Source of the DNA: Chitinophagales bacterium
GTDB lineage: Bacteria > Bacteroidota > Bacteroidia > Chitinophagales > Chitinophagaceae
Assembly (NCBI GenBank): GCA_013298665.1
Contig: JAAFIK010000009.1
Location: 39,875 to 103,874, forward strand
Direction of reading: 5' to 3'
DNA: 64,000 nt
Shown here: piece by piece, positions 25,294 through 34,726 of the stretch
How positions within the stretch are numbered: the first letter of the stretch is position 1
Layout of the letters: each line of letters begins with the position of its first letter
Program-made: the position numbers and the translations under genes
The notes under the pieces: model-generated
Told to the model about the DNA's origin: nothing
Databases searched by the model: none
The model's input: the letters and a program-made list of their open reading frames with translations, nothing else

Positions 25294-28200
25294 ATGCGCT
25301 TTTTTAACCCGCTCACTGGTATTTTTATACTCATAGCCACCAACGGTTTTACACAGCAAAACTGTATCCCGATCACAACAGTGGGTGGTTCCACCAATAA
25401 TATTATGCTTCCTTGCGGTGTCAACTGCACCAACCTCGGCATCAGTGTGCCCCACATCAAACAGACCACGGGCTATATCACCCAGTCAATCCCTTATACG
25501 CCTTATGATTTTACTTCCCCATCTGGCACAGAGTTGAATACCCTGTATGTAGACGATGTGTTTTCTGATGTAATCCCCCTTGGTTTTAACTTTTGTTTTT
25601 TCGGGCAGAACTATACTGATTTTCTCGTAGGCTCAAATGGCCTCATTACTTTTGACCCTGCCAATGCCGCTTGCGACAATGCCTGGGATCTCCGTACAGG
25701 CACACCGCTACCCTATGCAGGCGGAAGCATCTGCAACACCACACCCGAATACTATCCGCGCGCCTCCATCATGGGTGCCTATGCCGATCTTGATCCCCGC
25801 CCGGTTACTTCACCCGTAAGCAAAAAAATCGAATACCGTCTCGAAGGCTCTGCCCCATGCCGCCGGATGATCATCTCCTACAACGATATCAGGATGTACA
25901 GCAGCCTCATCGGTTGTACCGATCTCAATACCTTCCAGATAGTCATATACGAAGGCACAGGCATCGTGGAAATATTTGTACAAAACAAATCGGTATGCAC
26001 AAACTGGAATAATGGGAACGCAATCATGGGCATGCAAAACTGGGCAAGGGATCAGTTTGTAGCACCACCGGGAAAAAATGCTACCCAATGGACCGCTGCG
26101 GGTGAGGCTTATCGCTTTCTCCCTTATGGCAGCAACAGCCGTTTTGTAAAAGCCGAGTTACTCGTCAACAATGCCGTAGTGGCTACCGGTGATACCGCTA
26201 CCAATGGCTCCGGCGACCTTAACATCAATTTCAATAATTTCTGTCCCGCCAATACTGTTACACAAGCCGTTATCCGTACCCAGTTCAGCAGTTGTGATAT
26301 ATCGGAAGAACCATTATACCGCTACGACTATTTTACCATTACCAAAACGAATGGTTTCAATGCCACAGCCGTCAGCAGTCCGGCCACCTGCAATGGTGCC
26401 ACGGGTAAAATCATTGTAAATGTGCCCTCCGGTATTGGCACCCCCCCGCTCAGCTATTCCCTTAACGGCGGCGCAGGTCAATCCTCAAACATATTCGAAA
26501 ACCTCATCGCAGGCAACTATACGGTTACCGTCACTGATGCAGGTAGCTGTACCCAAACCTTAAATGTTGTTGTAGGAACAGTCACCGGTATTGAAGGTAC
26601 AGCATCATCAGTCCCCACCGGTTGCCCTACCGCCAGCAATGGCAGCATCACGGTTACACCCACTACAGGCGTGGCACCCTATACCTATTCCCTGAACGGC
26701 GGCGTCCCGCAAAGTTCACCAACATTCAATGGACTGGCAGCAGGCACATACAATATTACCTTTACCGATTTCAATGGTTGCCTTGGCGAAGTAAGCATCA
26801 CTGTGGCCGCCGGGCCGGGACTTACCGCGAACAGTTCACAAACCAACCCACCCTGTACAGGTATCAATAACGGCACATTAACCATTATCCCCACAACAGG
26901 TACTGCCCCCTACAGCTACAGCCTCAATGGCGGAACACCCCAGGGCTCGGCTACTTTTACAGGCCTCGGACCCGGCACCTACACCATCAGCTTTTCGGAT
27001 GGTATTGGCTGTACAGGCACAAAAGTAGTTACCCTTGTACCCACAACCCCGTTAAACGTAACCATCGTAAAACAAAATGTAAACTGCTTTGGGGAAAACA
27101 ATGGCAGCATCAGCCTTACTGCCGTTGGTGGCACCGCCCCGTACGAATACTCAAAAGATAATGGTGCCAATTATGGTAGTTCAGCCAATTTCAGCAACCT
27201 TATTGCTGGTACCTATACTATAAGGATACGCGATTTCAACGGCTGCATAAGGGATACACCCATCACCATCACCCAGCCAACCCTGCTCACCGCCTCCGCT
27301 GCAGCCACGCCCGCAACCTGCAATGGAAACGATGGCACCATCACCATCACGGCTGGCGGAGGTACAACGCCCTACAGCTATTCCATCAACAATGGCGCAC
27401 AATACCTGGGCTCAGGCATTTTTACCGACTCAGCAGGCACCTATACGATAAAGGTAAAAGACAATCATGGCTGCCTTGCCGGTACTACAGCCACCATCAC
27501 ACTGAACGATACCATGCGGCTCGAACTCGGGCCGGATACCACCATCTGCGAATGGAGTAACCTTACCCTCATCCCCCAAACCAATGCCCAAACCTCAATC
27601 TTCAATTGGGGTCCCGATACCGGCATCAGCAGCACAACCGCGCAAAATCCCGTAGTATCCCCGCATAGCAACATACGCTATTATGTAAATGCCCGCTGGG
27701 GCGTTTGCCGGCGATCCGATACCATCGGCGTATCTGTAAAACTCAAACCCATCGCCAATGCAGGTTTTGATACGATCATCTGTCATAAAACCCAGGCAAC
27801 CCTCCGCGGCAGCGTTACCCGTACATCCGGGCCAACCACCTTCCTATGGATACCCTCCGCAAGCGTTACCCCTGCCACTAATTTTATCGCTGCCGCCAAA
27901 CCCGATACCACACAGGAATATGTGCTGGAAGTAAGCGATGATTATGGTTGCGGTTTCAAAGTATATGATACAGTAATGGTATATATGCGCGGCCCCGTTC
28001 CCGCTGATGCCGGACACGATACCGTTGCCGTTACCGGCGCCCCGCACCAGTTATCCGCCGGCGGAGGCATCAGGTATGTATGGAGCCCCATCGGACCATT
28101 GAACAATCCATTTATACAATCCCCCACCGCCGTCCTTTACGGCGATACACGCTTTACCGTATTTGTACAGGATAATGCTGGCTGTATCGGGCAGGATGAG

Positions 28201-28500
28201 GTGTTTATTAAAGTCTATAATGGCCCTACTTACTATATGGCTAATGCGTTCTCCCCCAATGGCGATGGCTTGAATGATATTTACCGGCCAACACCAGTTG
28301 GTATCGTTAAAACAGATTATTTCAGGGTATTCAGTCGTTATGGCGAACTGCTGTTTGAAACCAAACAATACCACCAGGGATGGGATGGTACCTTCAAAGG
28401 TAAAAAACAACCCCAGGGTACCTATGTATGGATGATCAAAGGGTTAGATAAAGATGGTAAGATTGTAGAAAAGAAAGGAACATTCTTATTAATACACTAA
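25294..28500 (+). CDS. Large secreted T9SS protein with SprB-like repeats and type B C-terminal sorting domain
   Basis: A 1068-residue exported protein. It has a signal peptide (1-20, ending NGFTQ), and an N-terminal beta-rich domain to about 340 containing GFNFCFFGQNYTDFLVGSNGLITF (a nidogen-like surface domain signature). Five SprB-like repeats of about 77 residues begin near 358, 440, 517, 593 and 670, each with C-x-G-x-x-x-G and PYSYSLNGG cores. After an Ig/PKD-type region comes the C-terminal block from about 983 (AFSPNGDGLNDIYRP, then WDGTFKGKKQPQGTYVWMI), which is the gliding-motility-associated / type B T9SS signal. It is therefore probably a surface adhesin moved by or exported through T9SS. 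A rho-independent terminator follows. No partner is encoded nearby. Confidence 0.9.
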   Translation: MRFFNPLTGIFILIATNGFTQQNCIPITTVGGSTNNIMLPCGVNCTNLGISVPHIKQTTGYITQSIPYTPYDFTSPSGTELNTLYVDDVFSDVIPLGFNFCFFGQNYTDFLVGSNGLITFDPANAACDNAWDLRTGTPLPYAGGSICNTTPEYYPRASIMGAYADLDPRPVTSPVSKKIEYRLEGSAPCRRMIISYNDIRMYSSLIGCTDLNTFQIVIYEGTGIVEIFVQNKSVCTNWNNGNAIMGMQNWARDQFVAPPGKNATQWTAAGEAYRFLPYGSNSRFVKAELLVNNAVVATGDTATNGSGDLNINFNNFCPANTVTQAVIRTQFSSCDISEEPLYRYDYFTITKTNGFNATAVSSPATCNGATGKIIVNVPSGIGTPPLSYSLNGGAGQSSNIFENLIAGNYTVTVTDAGSCTQTLNVVVGTVTGIEGTASSVPTGCPTASNGSITVTPTTGVAPYTYSLNGGVPQSSPTFNGLAAGTYNITFTDFNGCLGEVSITVAAGPGLTANSSQTNPPCTGINNGTLTIIPTTGTAPYSYSLNGGTPQGSATFTGLGPGTYTISFSDGIGCTGTKVVTLVPTTPLNVTIVKQNVNCFGENNGSISLTAVGGTAPYEYSKDNGANYGSSANFSNLIAGTYTIRIRDFNGCIRDTPITITQPTLLTASAAATPATCNGNDGTITITAGGGTTPYSYSINNGAQYLGSGIFTDSAGTYTIKVKDNHGCLAGTTATITLNDTMRLELGPDTTICEWSNLTLIPQTNAQTSIFNWGPDTGISSTTAQNPVVSPHSNIRYYVNARWGVCRRSDTIGVSVKLKPIANAGFDTIICHKTQATLRGSVTRTSGPTTFLWIPSASVTPATNFIAAAKPDTTQEYVLEVSDDYGCGFKVYDTVMVYMRGPVPADAGHDTVAVTGAPHQLSAGGGIRYVWSPIGPLNNPFIQSPTAVLYGDTRFTVFVQDNAGCIGQDEVFIKVYNGPTYYMANAFSPNGDGLNDIYRPTPVGIVKTDYFRVFSRYGELLFETKQYHQGWDGTFKGKKQPQGTYVWMIKGLDKDGKIVEKKGTFLLIH

Positions 28501-28526
28501 TCACTACAGCAACAATTTTCATCAGG

Positions 28527-28563
28527 ACTGCCGGTACATATATTTACCCCGGCAGTTTTTTTA
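28527..28563 (+). terminator. Rho-independent terminator of the SprB-repeat gene
   Basis: The stem ACTGCCGG (28527-28534) pairs with CCGGCAGT (28549-28556), followed by seven T. It lies 27 bp after the stop codon. Confidence 0.8.
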
Positions 28564-28645
28564 TCCCCCATGCCTGAAGCGGTTCAGGTATGCCCAATGG
28601 GTGACATTATTATAAAAACAGACGATAATGGGAAAGACCCCTCAA

Positions 28646-28678
28646 GGTTTACCCGCCGTAGCATTAGCGCAGGAGAGG
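28646..28678. repeat. Interspersed 33-35 bp repeat, copy A
   Basis: The stretch beginning GGTTTACCCGCCGTAGC is closely matched by 31510-31544, which starts GGATTTACCCTCCGCAGC; both continue TTAGC...AGGAG. Both copies lie in short gaps downstream of genes, so this may be a dispersed palindromic element. Confidence 0.45.
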
Positions 28679-28708
28679 TATTAGTATAAACTACAGACAA
28701 ACGAATAT

Positions 28709-29053
28709 CTACACAGAAAAGCTGGTGCCGCAACCACAAGTACTGCTGGCATTTGGATTATTAAAAGTAAAGCCCCGGCTGTTAAGCCCCCCCTCCCAGT
28801 TTACCTCCATACCCATAAGGTAGATACCGTGCGATTTTTCCATGATGCAGGAAATACCGTCAATTTCAAAATGCTCATCCTGTTCCTGTGGGCGGTCAAA
28901 ATTGAGTACATAGGTCATGCCACTGCAACCACCCCCCTTCACGCCTACCCGCAGACGGGTCTCCGTGTCAAAACCTGCTGCGTTCATCAGCCTTTTGATT
29001 TCTTCAATGGCAGAAACGGTGAAATTTACCGGGGCGGAAACTGTAGTCGTCAT
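28709..29053 (-). CDS. HesB/IscA-type A-type iron-sulfur carrier
   Basis: A 114-residue A-type carrier. The three conserved cysteines are in KGGGCSGMTY and CGCGTSFSV, the expected C-x(60-80)-C-x-C arrangement. It accepts and delivers Fe-S clusters to apoproteins in the SUF/ISC route. No suf or isc genes are nearby, so which carrier (IscA, SufA or ErpA) it is cannot be decided. A TAnnTTTG box 16 bp upstream of the start marks its own promoter. Confidence 0.93.
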   Translation of the reverse strand: MTTTVSAPVNFTVSAIEEIKRLMNAAGFDTETRLRVGVKGGGCSGMTYVLNFDRPQEQDEHFEIDGISCIMEKSHGIYLMGMEVNWEGGLNSRGFTFNNPNASSTCGCGTSFSV

Positions 29054-29068
29054 AATTGCGCTTTTTTA

Positions 29069-29076
29069 CAAAATTA
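29069..29076 (-). promoter_or_regulatory. -7 box for the Fe-S carrier gene
   Basis: TAATTTTG on the minus strand fits TAnnTTTG and sits 16 bp upstream of the ATG at 29053. Confidence 0.5.
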
Positions 29077-29238
29077 AACACTTTTTCTGCCCGGACACGA
29101 TTCCCCTCTTTCGATAACAGGAAATATTATGCCCGTTCAACCCGTCATTGACCAGTATGGATTGCCCGTTACCATACCCCGATCTCGTAAACAAGAGTGA
29201 AATTTTGAATGCAACCCTGTTACTTGCCCCATCATACT

Positions 29239-29246
29239 TACATTTG
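29239..29246 (+). promoter_or_regulatory. -7 box for the small membrane protein and mutase genes
   Basis: TACATTTG fits TAnnTTTG and ends 20 bp before the ATG at 29266. The mutase gene 100 bp further on shows no box of its own, so both may share this promoter. Confidence 0.45.
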
Positions 29247-29265
29247 TGCTGAAAAAATACAATAC

Positions 29266-29775
29266 ATGACGACAGGAGAAATCGTATCAATAATAGTATC
29301 CTTACTACTGGCCGGTATGATGGCCTGGATAGCAATTGAATTCAGGGCCATGAAAAATGAGTTCCGCAGCCGGGCTGGCATCAACAATGAAACCATCAAA
29401 CTCCGGCTGCAGGCTTATGAACGACTCACGCTTTTTGCCGAAAGGTGTGGTCTGCAGAACATGGTGGCCCGCATCTCACCCGCCGGTATGAGTGTGGCAC
29501 AACTGCACAGTACCCTCCTTGAAACCCTCCATACCGAATACGAGTACAACATCAGCCAGCAGGTATATGTAAGCAGCGAAATATGGCGCGCCGTTACCAA
29601 CCTCAAGGAACAGAATATCTATATCGTCAACCAGCTTACATCAACCCTGCAACCCGGTGCAGCAGGCATCGATCTGAGTAAGGCCATACTCGAGTTGTTG
29701 TCGATCAATACAAAAGCCGATCTTCACGCCATAGTACTTGATGCACTGCGGTTTGAAGCCCGGAAAATCATATGA
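29266..29775 (+). CDS. Small N-terminally membrane-anchored protein of unknown function
   Basis: A 169-residue protein when started at the ATG at 29266; an upstream in-frame Met at 29209 lies before the promoter box, so it is unlikely. One membrane span (about 7-25) is followed by a charged helical cytoplasmic region with the pattern [20 protein letters not shown]. This looks like a small family I have seen only in Bacteroidota, with no known role. It is upstream of and on the same strand as methylmalonyl-CoA mutase, with 100 bp between them. Confidence 0.7.
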   Translation: MTTGEIVSIIVSLLLAGMMAWIAIEFRAMKNEFRSRAGINNETIKLRLQAYERLTLFAERCGLQNMVARISPAGMSVAQLHSTLLETLHTEYEYNISQQVYVSSEIWRAVTNLKEQNIYIVNQLTSTLQPGAAGIDLSKAILELLSINTKADLHAIVLDALRFEARKII

Positions 29776-29875
29776 TGCTGATTCGGCTTCAAAAGTGCGC
29801 CATAAGGCGGCTTTGAAAGTCAGCCTTGTAAGACCAGGCGGTATAACCCGATTGCTCATTCAGAATTGTTTGATT

Positions 29876-31441
29876 ATGTCCAACGAAAAAGAACAGAGAT
29901 TTACTGACAGTGGTATTGAGATAAAAACCCTGTATTCCTCGGCCGATCCCGCTACGCCACCCGTGGAAGACCCCGGCGTATTCCCTTTTACACGTGGCGT
30001 ACAGCCCGATATGTACCGCGGTAAACTGTGGACGATGCGGCAATACGCCGGCTTCAGTACAGCGGAAGAAAGCAATCGCCGCTATCACTACCTGCTCAGC
30101 CAGGGTGTCATGGGGTTGAGTGTGGCCTTCGACTTGCCCACCCAGATCGGGTACGATAGTGACCACGAACTTGCCGAGGGTGAAGTGGGTAAAGTAGGCG
30201 TAGCCATCGACTCGATCGAAGACATGGAAGCACTTTTTAAAGACATACAACTGGAAACCGTAAGTACTTCCATGACAATCAATGCTTCGGGCTTTATTCT
30301 CCTGGCGCTGTATGTCGCATTGGCCAAAAAGCAGGGCGCCGATCTGAAAAAAATCAGCGGAACCATACAAAACGATATCCTGAAAGAGTATGCAGCAAGG
30401 GGAACCTATATTTATCCCCCCAAACCCTCTATGCGCATCATTACCGATATTTTTGAATGGTGCAGCAGAGAAATCCCCAAATGGAATACCATATCCATAT
30501 CCGGGTACCATATCCGGGAAGCAGGAAGTACTGCGGTACAGGAAATAGCCTTTACCCTTGCCAATGGAAAGGCGTACGTAAAAGCAGCACTCGAAAAAGG
30601 GCTCGACATCAATGTATTCGGGAAAAGATTGTCATTTTTCTTCAACGCCCACAACAACCTGTTTGAAGAAGTGGCCAAGTTCAGGGCGGCAAGAAGGATG
30701 TGGGCCACCATTATGCGCAGCCTCGGTGCCACCGATGAACGCGCCATGATGCTGCGCTTCCATACCCAAACGGGAGGCAGCACCCTTACCGCACAGCAAC
30801 CACTCAACAATATCAGCCGCGTAACCATCCAAACACTCGCTGCAGTACTGGGTGGTACACAGAGCCTTCATACGAATGGCTACGACGAGGCGCTGAGCCT
30901 CCCCACCGAAGCCGCAGCCCGTATTGCCCTGCGCACCCAACAGGTGGTGGCCTTCGAAAGTGGTGCCCCCGATACCGCAGATCCGCTCGCCGGCAGTTAC
31001 TTTGTAGAAAACCTGACCAACGAAACCGAAGCAGCCGCCTGGCAGCTTATAGAGAAGATTGATGCGATGGGGGGTAGTGTAAGTGCCATCGAAGCCGGTT
31101 TTATCCAGGATGAAATTGCCCGTAGTGCTTACGAATACCAACGCCAGATCGAAAATGGCAGTAAAATCATCGTAGGTGTCAATAAATTTGAAGTTACAGA
31201 AGCCAATGATACCCCCGTACTCCGGGTAGACGACAGCATACGCGCTGTACAAATGGAAAAAATCCGGTTACTCAAACAAAAAAGGGATGCCGCAGCAGCA
31301 AGCCGTTGCCTGGCCGCCATCAGTATTGCCGCAAAAGAGGGCAGCAACCTGATGCCCGTTGTACTTGATGCCGTAGAAAACTATTGTACACTCGGCGAGA
31401 TTGCCGATACACTCCGTGGGATATTTGGCGAGTACCGGTAA
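29876..31441 (+). CDS. Methylmalonyl-CoA mutase, catalytic (large) subunit without B12 domain
   Basis: A 522-residue acyl-CoA mutase catalytic domain. [16 protein letters not shown] carries the Tyr typical of methylmalonyl-CoA mutases (isobutyryl-CoA mutases have Phe there), followed by [17 protein letters not shown] and the [12 protein letters not shown] substrate-binding segment. It ends after the TIM barrel; the C-terminal cobalamin domain with DxHxxG is absent, so a separate B12 subunit must be encoded elsewhere, as in archaeal-type two-part enzymes. The reaction interconverts (R)-methylmalonyl-CoA and succinyl-CoA in propionate metabolism. The ATG at 29876 was chosen because the upstream frame is rich in unlikely residues and starts inside the previous gene's end. 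Confidence 0.88.
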   Translation: MSNEKEQRFTDSGIEIKTLYSSADPATPPVEDPGVFPFTRGVQPDMYRGKLWTMRQYAGFSTAEESNRRYHYLLSQGVMGLSVAFDLPTQIGYDSDHELAEGEVGKVGVAIDSIEDMEALFKDIQLETVSTSMTINASGFILLALYVALAKKQGADLKKISGTIQNDILKEYAARGTYIYPPKPSMRIITDIFEWCSREIPKWNTISISGYHIREAGSTAVQEIAFTLANGKAYVKAALEKGLDINVFGKRLSFFFNAHNNLFEEVAKFRAARRMWATIMRSLGATDERAMMLRFHTQTGGSTLTAQQPLNNISRVTIQTLAAVLGGTQSLHTNGYDEALSLPTEAAARIALRTQQVVAFESGAPDTADPLAGSYFVENLTNETEAAAWQLIEKIDAMGGSVSAIEAGFIQDEIARSAYEYQRQIENGSKIIVGVNKFEVTEANDTPVLRVDDSIRAVQMEKIRLLKQKRDAAAASRCLAAISIAAKEGSNLMPVVLDAVENYCTLGEIADTLRGIFGEYR

Positions 31442-31509
31442 TCCCGGAACCCGGTGTCGTTAAGTTAAGGATGCCTGCAACCCCGAAAGGCTGCCCCGGG
31501 AATTGTAGC

Positions 31510-31544
31510 GGATTTACCCTCCGCAGCTTTAGCAAAGGAGGAGG
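31510..31544. repeat. Interspersed 33-35 bp repeat, copy B, in a 365-bp gap
   Basis: This is the second copy of the element at 28646-28678. It lies in the gap 31442-31806, between the mutase and a secreted protein. Apart from this repeat and the terminator at 31644 the gap shows nothing coding. Confidence 0.45.
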
Positions 31545-31640
31545 AGGTGTTGGTGGTTGGCACAATTGCGCCAGGTCAATTATTGCCTTAATGACATGAT
31601 CCGGAACCAATATCGCCCGGCTTGAGGGTAATACAATAAA

Positions 31641-31665
31641 AAAGTCCCGATAGAAATCGGGACGA
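31641..31665 (-). terminator. Rho-independent terminator for the minus-strand Fn3-like genes
   Basis: A perfect 8-bp stem (GTCCCGAT, 31644-31651; ATCGGGAC, 31656-31663) is followed on the minus strand by a run of T. It ends transcripts coming from 32181 and could also act on the mutase transcript. Confidence 0.75.
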
Positions 31666-31806
31666 TTGTTATTAGAACCTAATTTTTTTGAACCAGGCTC
31701 TGTAACCCCCAAAGAAAACATCTTAATGATACCTTGAAACTTGCTACGCCATTCAGCGATGGGCTGCTATCCTTTGGGCAGATAGCGGAAACGTTCCAGG
31801 GTTTTA

Positions 31807-32181
31807 TTATTTTACGGGTTGTACCGGTTTGCTGAGTTGCTCTTTGCCATCTGTACCCACATGACGCAACCGGTAGTAAGCCACTGTGCTTTTATTGTCT
31901 TTTATTTTTTCCATGTACTGGAAACGCTCTCCGCCCTGGCGGGGATCAGGGCCCAATACAAGGGCCACTGTGGTGAACTGTACCCCGTCCGTACTGCGTT
32001 GTACTTCAAAATAATTGACGGCATCCGACTGTTGAACAGACCAGTCAATAATGAGCTTAGTTTCTTTTGCATAAACGGTGAAGTTTGTAATGTTAATAGT
32101 ATGTGCTTCTTTTACAGTTTGTGCATTGCCGGTAAAGGACACAAGGGTAAATAAGCTGATAAAGTAAAAAATCTTTTTCAT
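31807..32181 (-). CDS. Small secreted Fn3-like protein, copy 1
   Basis: A 124-residue exported protein with a signal peptide (MKKIFYFISLFTLVSF..., cleaved near NAQ). The mature part has the fibronectin-like pattern WSVQQSDAVNYFEVQRSTDG followed by YYRLRHVGTDGKE, as found in T9SS-associated extracellular modules of Bacteroidota. It is a single module without any sorting domain. It is paralogous to the gene 180 bp upstream. Function unknown; probably extracytoplasmic. Confidence 0.7.
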   Translation of the reverse strand: MKKIFYFISLFTLVSFTGNAQTVKEAHTINITNFTVYAKETKLIIDWSVQQSDAVNYFEVQRSTDGVQFTTVALVLGPDPRQGGERFQYMEKIKDNKSTVAYYRLRHVGTDGKEQLSKPVQPVK

Positions 32182-32363
32182 TATACATTGCTTTATTGAT
32201 CATCAAATCGTTTTACAGAAATGGTTTGCAATGAATAAAGGACTATAGAAAGGAATTTTACAGAATTGGATTTTGGTAAAGGAAACTGCCGTGTTACAGG
32301 CAGCTTCCGGATACACCTTTTGCCTGATGATAATAATTTATGGATCGCCTGACAGGGAAATAC

Positions 32364-32780
32364 TTATTTAATGGTTACGGTGATTACATCACTGTACGTA
32401 ACCTTGCCATCACGGGCGGTTTGCTTGAGGCGGTAATACAGGGTAGTATTGCCAGCTTCTGCAGCAGTTTTGTCTTTAAAGCCGGGAGTGTTAGGGGAGA
32501 ATTCCGGACCTTCAGACGCCATGATGTAACAAATGGTTTTGAAATTGAGCTGATCAATGCTTCTTTCAATTTCGATATCAGCATTGGTAGTAGTAGCAGT
32601 TGCCTTCCAGTTGATGCGTACGACTTTATTGGTTAAAATAGCCGCTTCGAGTTGTACAGCAGGTGCTACCGTTGTAACAACAGCAGACTTTACCGAATAA
32701 TTGGCAAAACCTTTATTAAATGTAAGGGGAAGAATGGTAAGTGCGATGAACGCCTTAAGCAGATAAGTTACTTGTTTCAT
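32364..32780 (-). CDS. Small secreted Fn3-like protein, copy 2
   Basis: A 138-residue protein with an N-terminal signal peptide (hydrophobic 8-22, cleavage around FAN). The mature part matches the downstream copy in layout: INWKATATTTNADIEIERS then TLYYRLKQTARDGKVTYSD. The shared W...ERS...YYRLK pattern is the Fn3-like extracellular module. No catalytic residues are visible. The two genes are separated by 182 bp with no obvious terminator, so each may have its own promoter. Confidence 0.7.
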   Translation of the reverse strand: MKQVTYLLKAFIALTILPLTFNKGFANYSVKSAVVTTVAPAVQLEAAILTNKVVRINWKATATTTNADIEIERSIDQLNFKTICYIMASEGPEFSPNTPGFKDKTAAEAGNTTLYYRLKQTARDGKVTYSDVITVTIK

Positions 32781-34264
32781 TTTTTTTCTTGTGATGTTGA
32801 CTGTTCTAAAACGGTAAGAGGTATTTTACCTGTCCTGAACCTGGTCTGTCATCGAATGCTGGATTTTAACATTTGAAATTAAAGATGGTCGAGGTAATGA
32901 TTACATCAATGATTTCTTCAGCAAACATAGTAACTGTTTTGAATATAGCAAATACCCTCAACCGTAAATTTACTGTCACTCACGGGCAAATGCGCTAAAA
33001 AAGATGTTTTATTAGAAAAAATCTAACAAAATCTAATTATACCGGAATTCAATTCGTTAAACTGTGATAAAAAATGAAAAATATTTTTTTTAAAAAAATG
33101 GTCATTTTCCCGTCCAAAGATGCATTTTCTCAAAATAACAGTAAAAATTACCGAAAAAATCGCTGAACTAATAGTATAGAATAGGCAAAAAGCACCACTC
33201 GCACCGTGTTTTTACGGTAAATACAGTCGAGGCAGCGGCATAAATAATAAGCCCAGACCCGGTTTTTATCGTTATCCGATACAGAACAAGCTGTGCCAAT
33301 CGCACCTGGATCCCCCGGCAATACTGTGATGGCCTTCACGTTTCAGGCATAATACCCTGACCAGTACCCTGCAGTTGACCCCTTAGCTAAGCCCCCACCT
33401 GTCCTGCTACTATATATATAAGTGCTTTGCCCTGGCCATCCACCAGCCTGCCCGGGCACAGGCAACTGCCCCTTTGAAGGTCGGCAAAAGCAGGATGGGA
33501 AGCCCCTGAAATAGTACCCGCTTACCCGCCAGCCGGGTCATCATTTCCCTGATTTGAGTGAGTGCCGCAATACACCCGCTTACACGGCCGCCCACTTTAT
33601 CAGAGAGACTCCAAAGTAATAAGACAAATCAAGCCAAAATAAATAGCCAGGCTACTGGCCATGTCACACGCTACCCAGGAAGTTTTTTACCGGAGTAGCA
33701 CCATAGTGAAGCATATTAAGGAGGCGTAACTACCATGAAAAAACAACTGCCATTATTACAGTAAAGCGAGGAAAAGACAAGGACACTGTTAGCCACGCCC
33801 GGGAAGCGACAGTTCCATTCCTGGTATCAGCCAGTCGCGGTCATGATCATTCTCCAGGAAGATTTGCCCCGAATAACTAAGATAAACGGTAAAATAATAA
33901 GGAAAGCAGGTTTTAATAAAATGATATTAAAGATAAATCTCTTAAAACATTGTTTATCAATATATTATAATTTATAATTTAGTTTGAAAATATTCTTTAA
34001 AATAACTTGACCTCAATAAGGCCAAAAGCGGATTATATGGAGTTTAAAATACCATTAAATAATGATATAAATCTGATAATAAATTATTAGTCAATAATTT
34101 ATATCAAAAATATAAAACTTTATTTATTAGTTACATCAGTCATTAAAATCCAAAGCCATTTTCACAAGTATTACTAAACGTTTTAGCCAGATATTTTGTA
34201 TTTCCACAGCCCGATCCATGCAGACAGTCGATCTAATACTTATTTTTACAGTAAAATATTGTTC
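32781..34264. other. Gene-free AT-rich region, about 1.5 kb
   Basis: No convincing gene occurs here. The part 33000-33180 and especially 33900-34160 is very AT-rich (for example TATTATAATTTATAATTTAG). The middle part (33180-33850) has normal composition, with only short unrelated open frames, and could be decayed coding sequence. I saw no DnaA box, tRNA or clear structural RNA. It is the longest gene-free stretch in the window. Confidence 0.5.
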
Positions 34265-34726
34265 ATGCAAAGGAAGTTCCTCCCTACCCTCTTCACCATA
34301 CTTACCCTCTCCCTAAGCCTGACATTCTGTCGTGCACCCAGGGCATTGGAGTATCGGGACTTTAAAAATTTCGGGGTGGAAAAGCTGGGGTTCTCCAGCT
34401 CCTCAGTAAAGATGGATCTGATCTATTACAATCCCAACAACTTCGGCTTACAGTTGAAACGGACAGATCTGGACATTTATATAGACGGTACATTTTTGGG
34501 GCATACCAGCCAGGAATACCAAATCACGATTCCGCAAAGGAGTGATTTTACCTTACCCATTAAAATGGATGTGGATATGAAGCACGTTTTTAAAAACGCC
34601 CTCAATACCCTTTTCAGTAAAGAAGTAACCGTAAAAGTAACCGGGAGAATTAAGATCGGTAAGGCCAATGTATTTATGGGAATGCCTGTTAACTACGAAG
34701 GCAAACACCAGCTTGGGCTCTTCTAA
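34265..34726 (+). CDS. LEA14-like (WHy domain) exported protein
   Basis: A 153-residue protein from the ATG at 34265 (an earlier in-frame ATG at 34196 adds an unlikely, uncleavable leader). A hydrophobic start with FTILTLSLSLTFCRAP may be a lipoprotein-type signal, although the residue before Cys is Phe, which is unusual. The rest fits the LEA14/WHy beta sandwich: LIYYNPNNFGLQLKRTDLDIYIDG, then GHTSQEYQITIPQRSDFTLP. Such proteins are linked to desiccation or stress tolerance. The stop overlaps the convergent dehydrogenase gene by 4 bp. Confidence 0.75.
   Translation: MQRKFLPTLFTILTLSLSLTFCRAPRALEYRDFKNFGVEKLGFSSSSVKMDLIYYNPNNFGLQLKRTDLDIYIDGTFLGHTSQEYQITIPQRSDFTLPIKMDVDMKHVFKNALNTLFSKEVTVKVTGRIKIGKANVFMGMPVNYEGKHQLGLF

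Noticed and set aside
32781..34264. Replication origin in the AT-rich gap.
   Set aside because: No DnaA-box-like 9-mer was found there, unlike at 46.6 kb.
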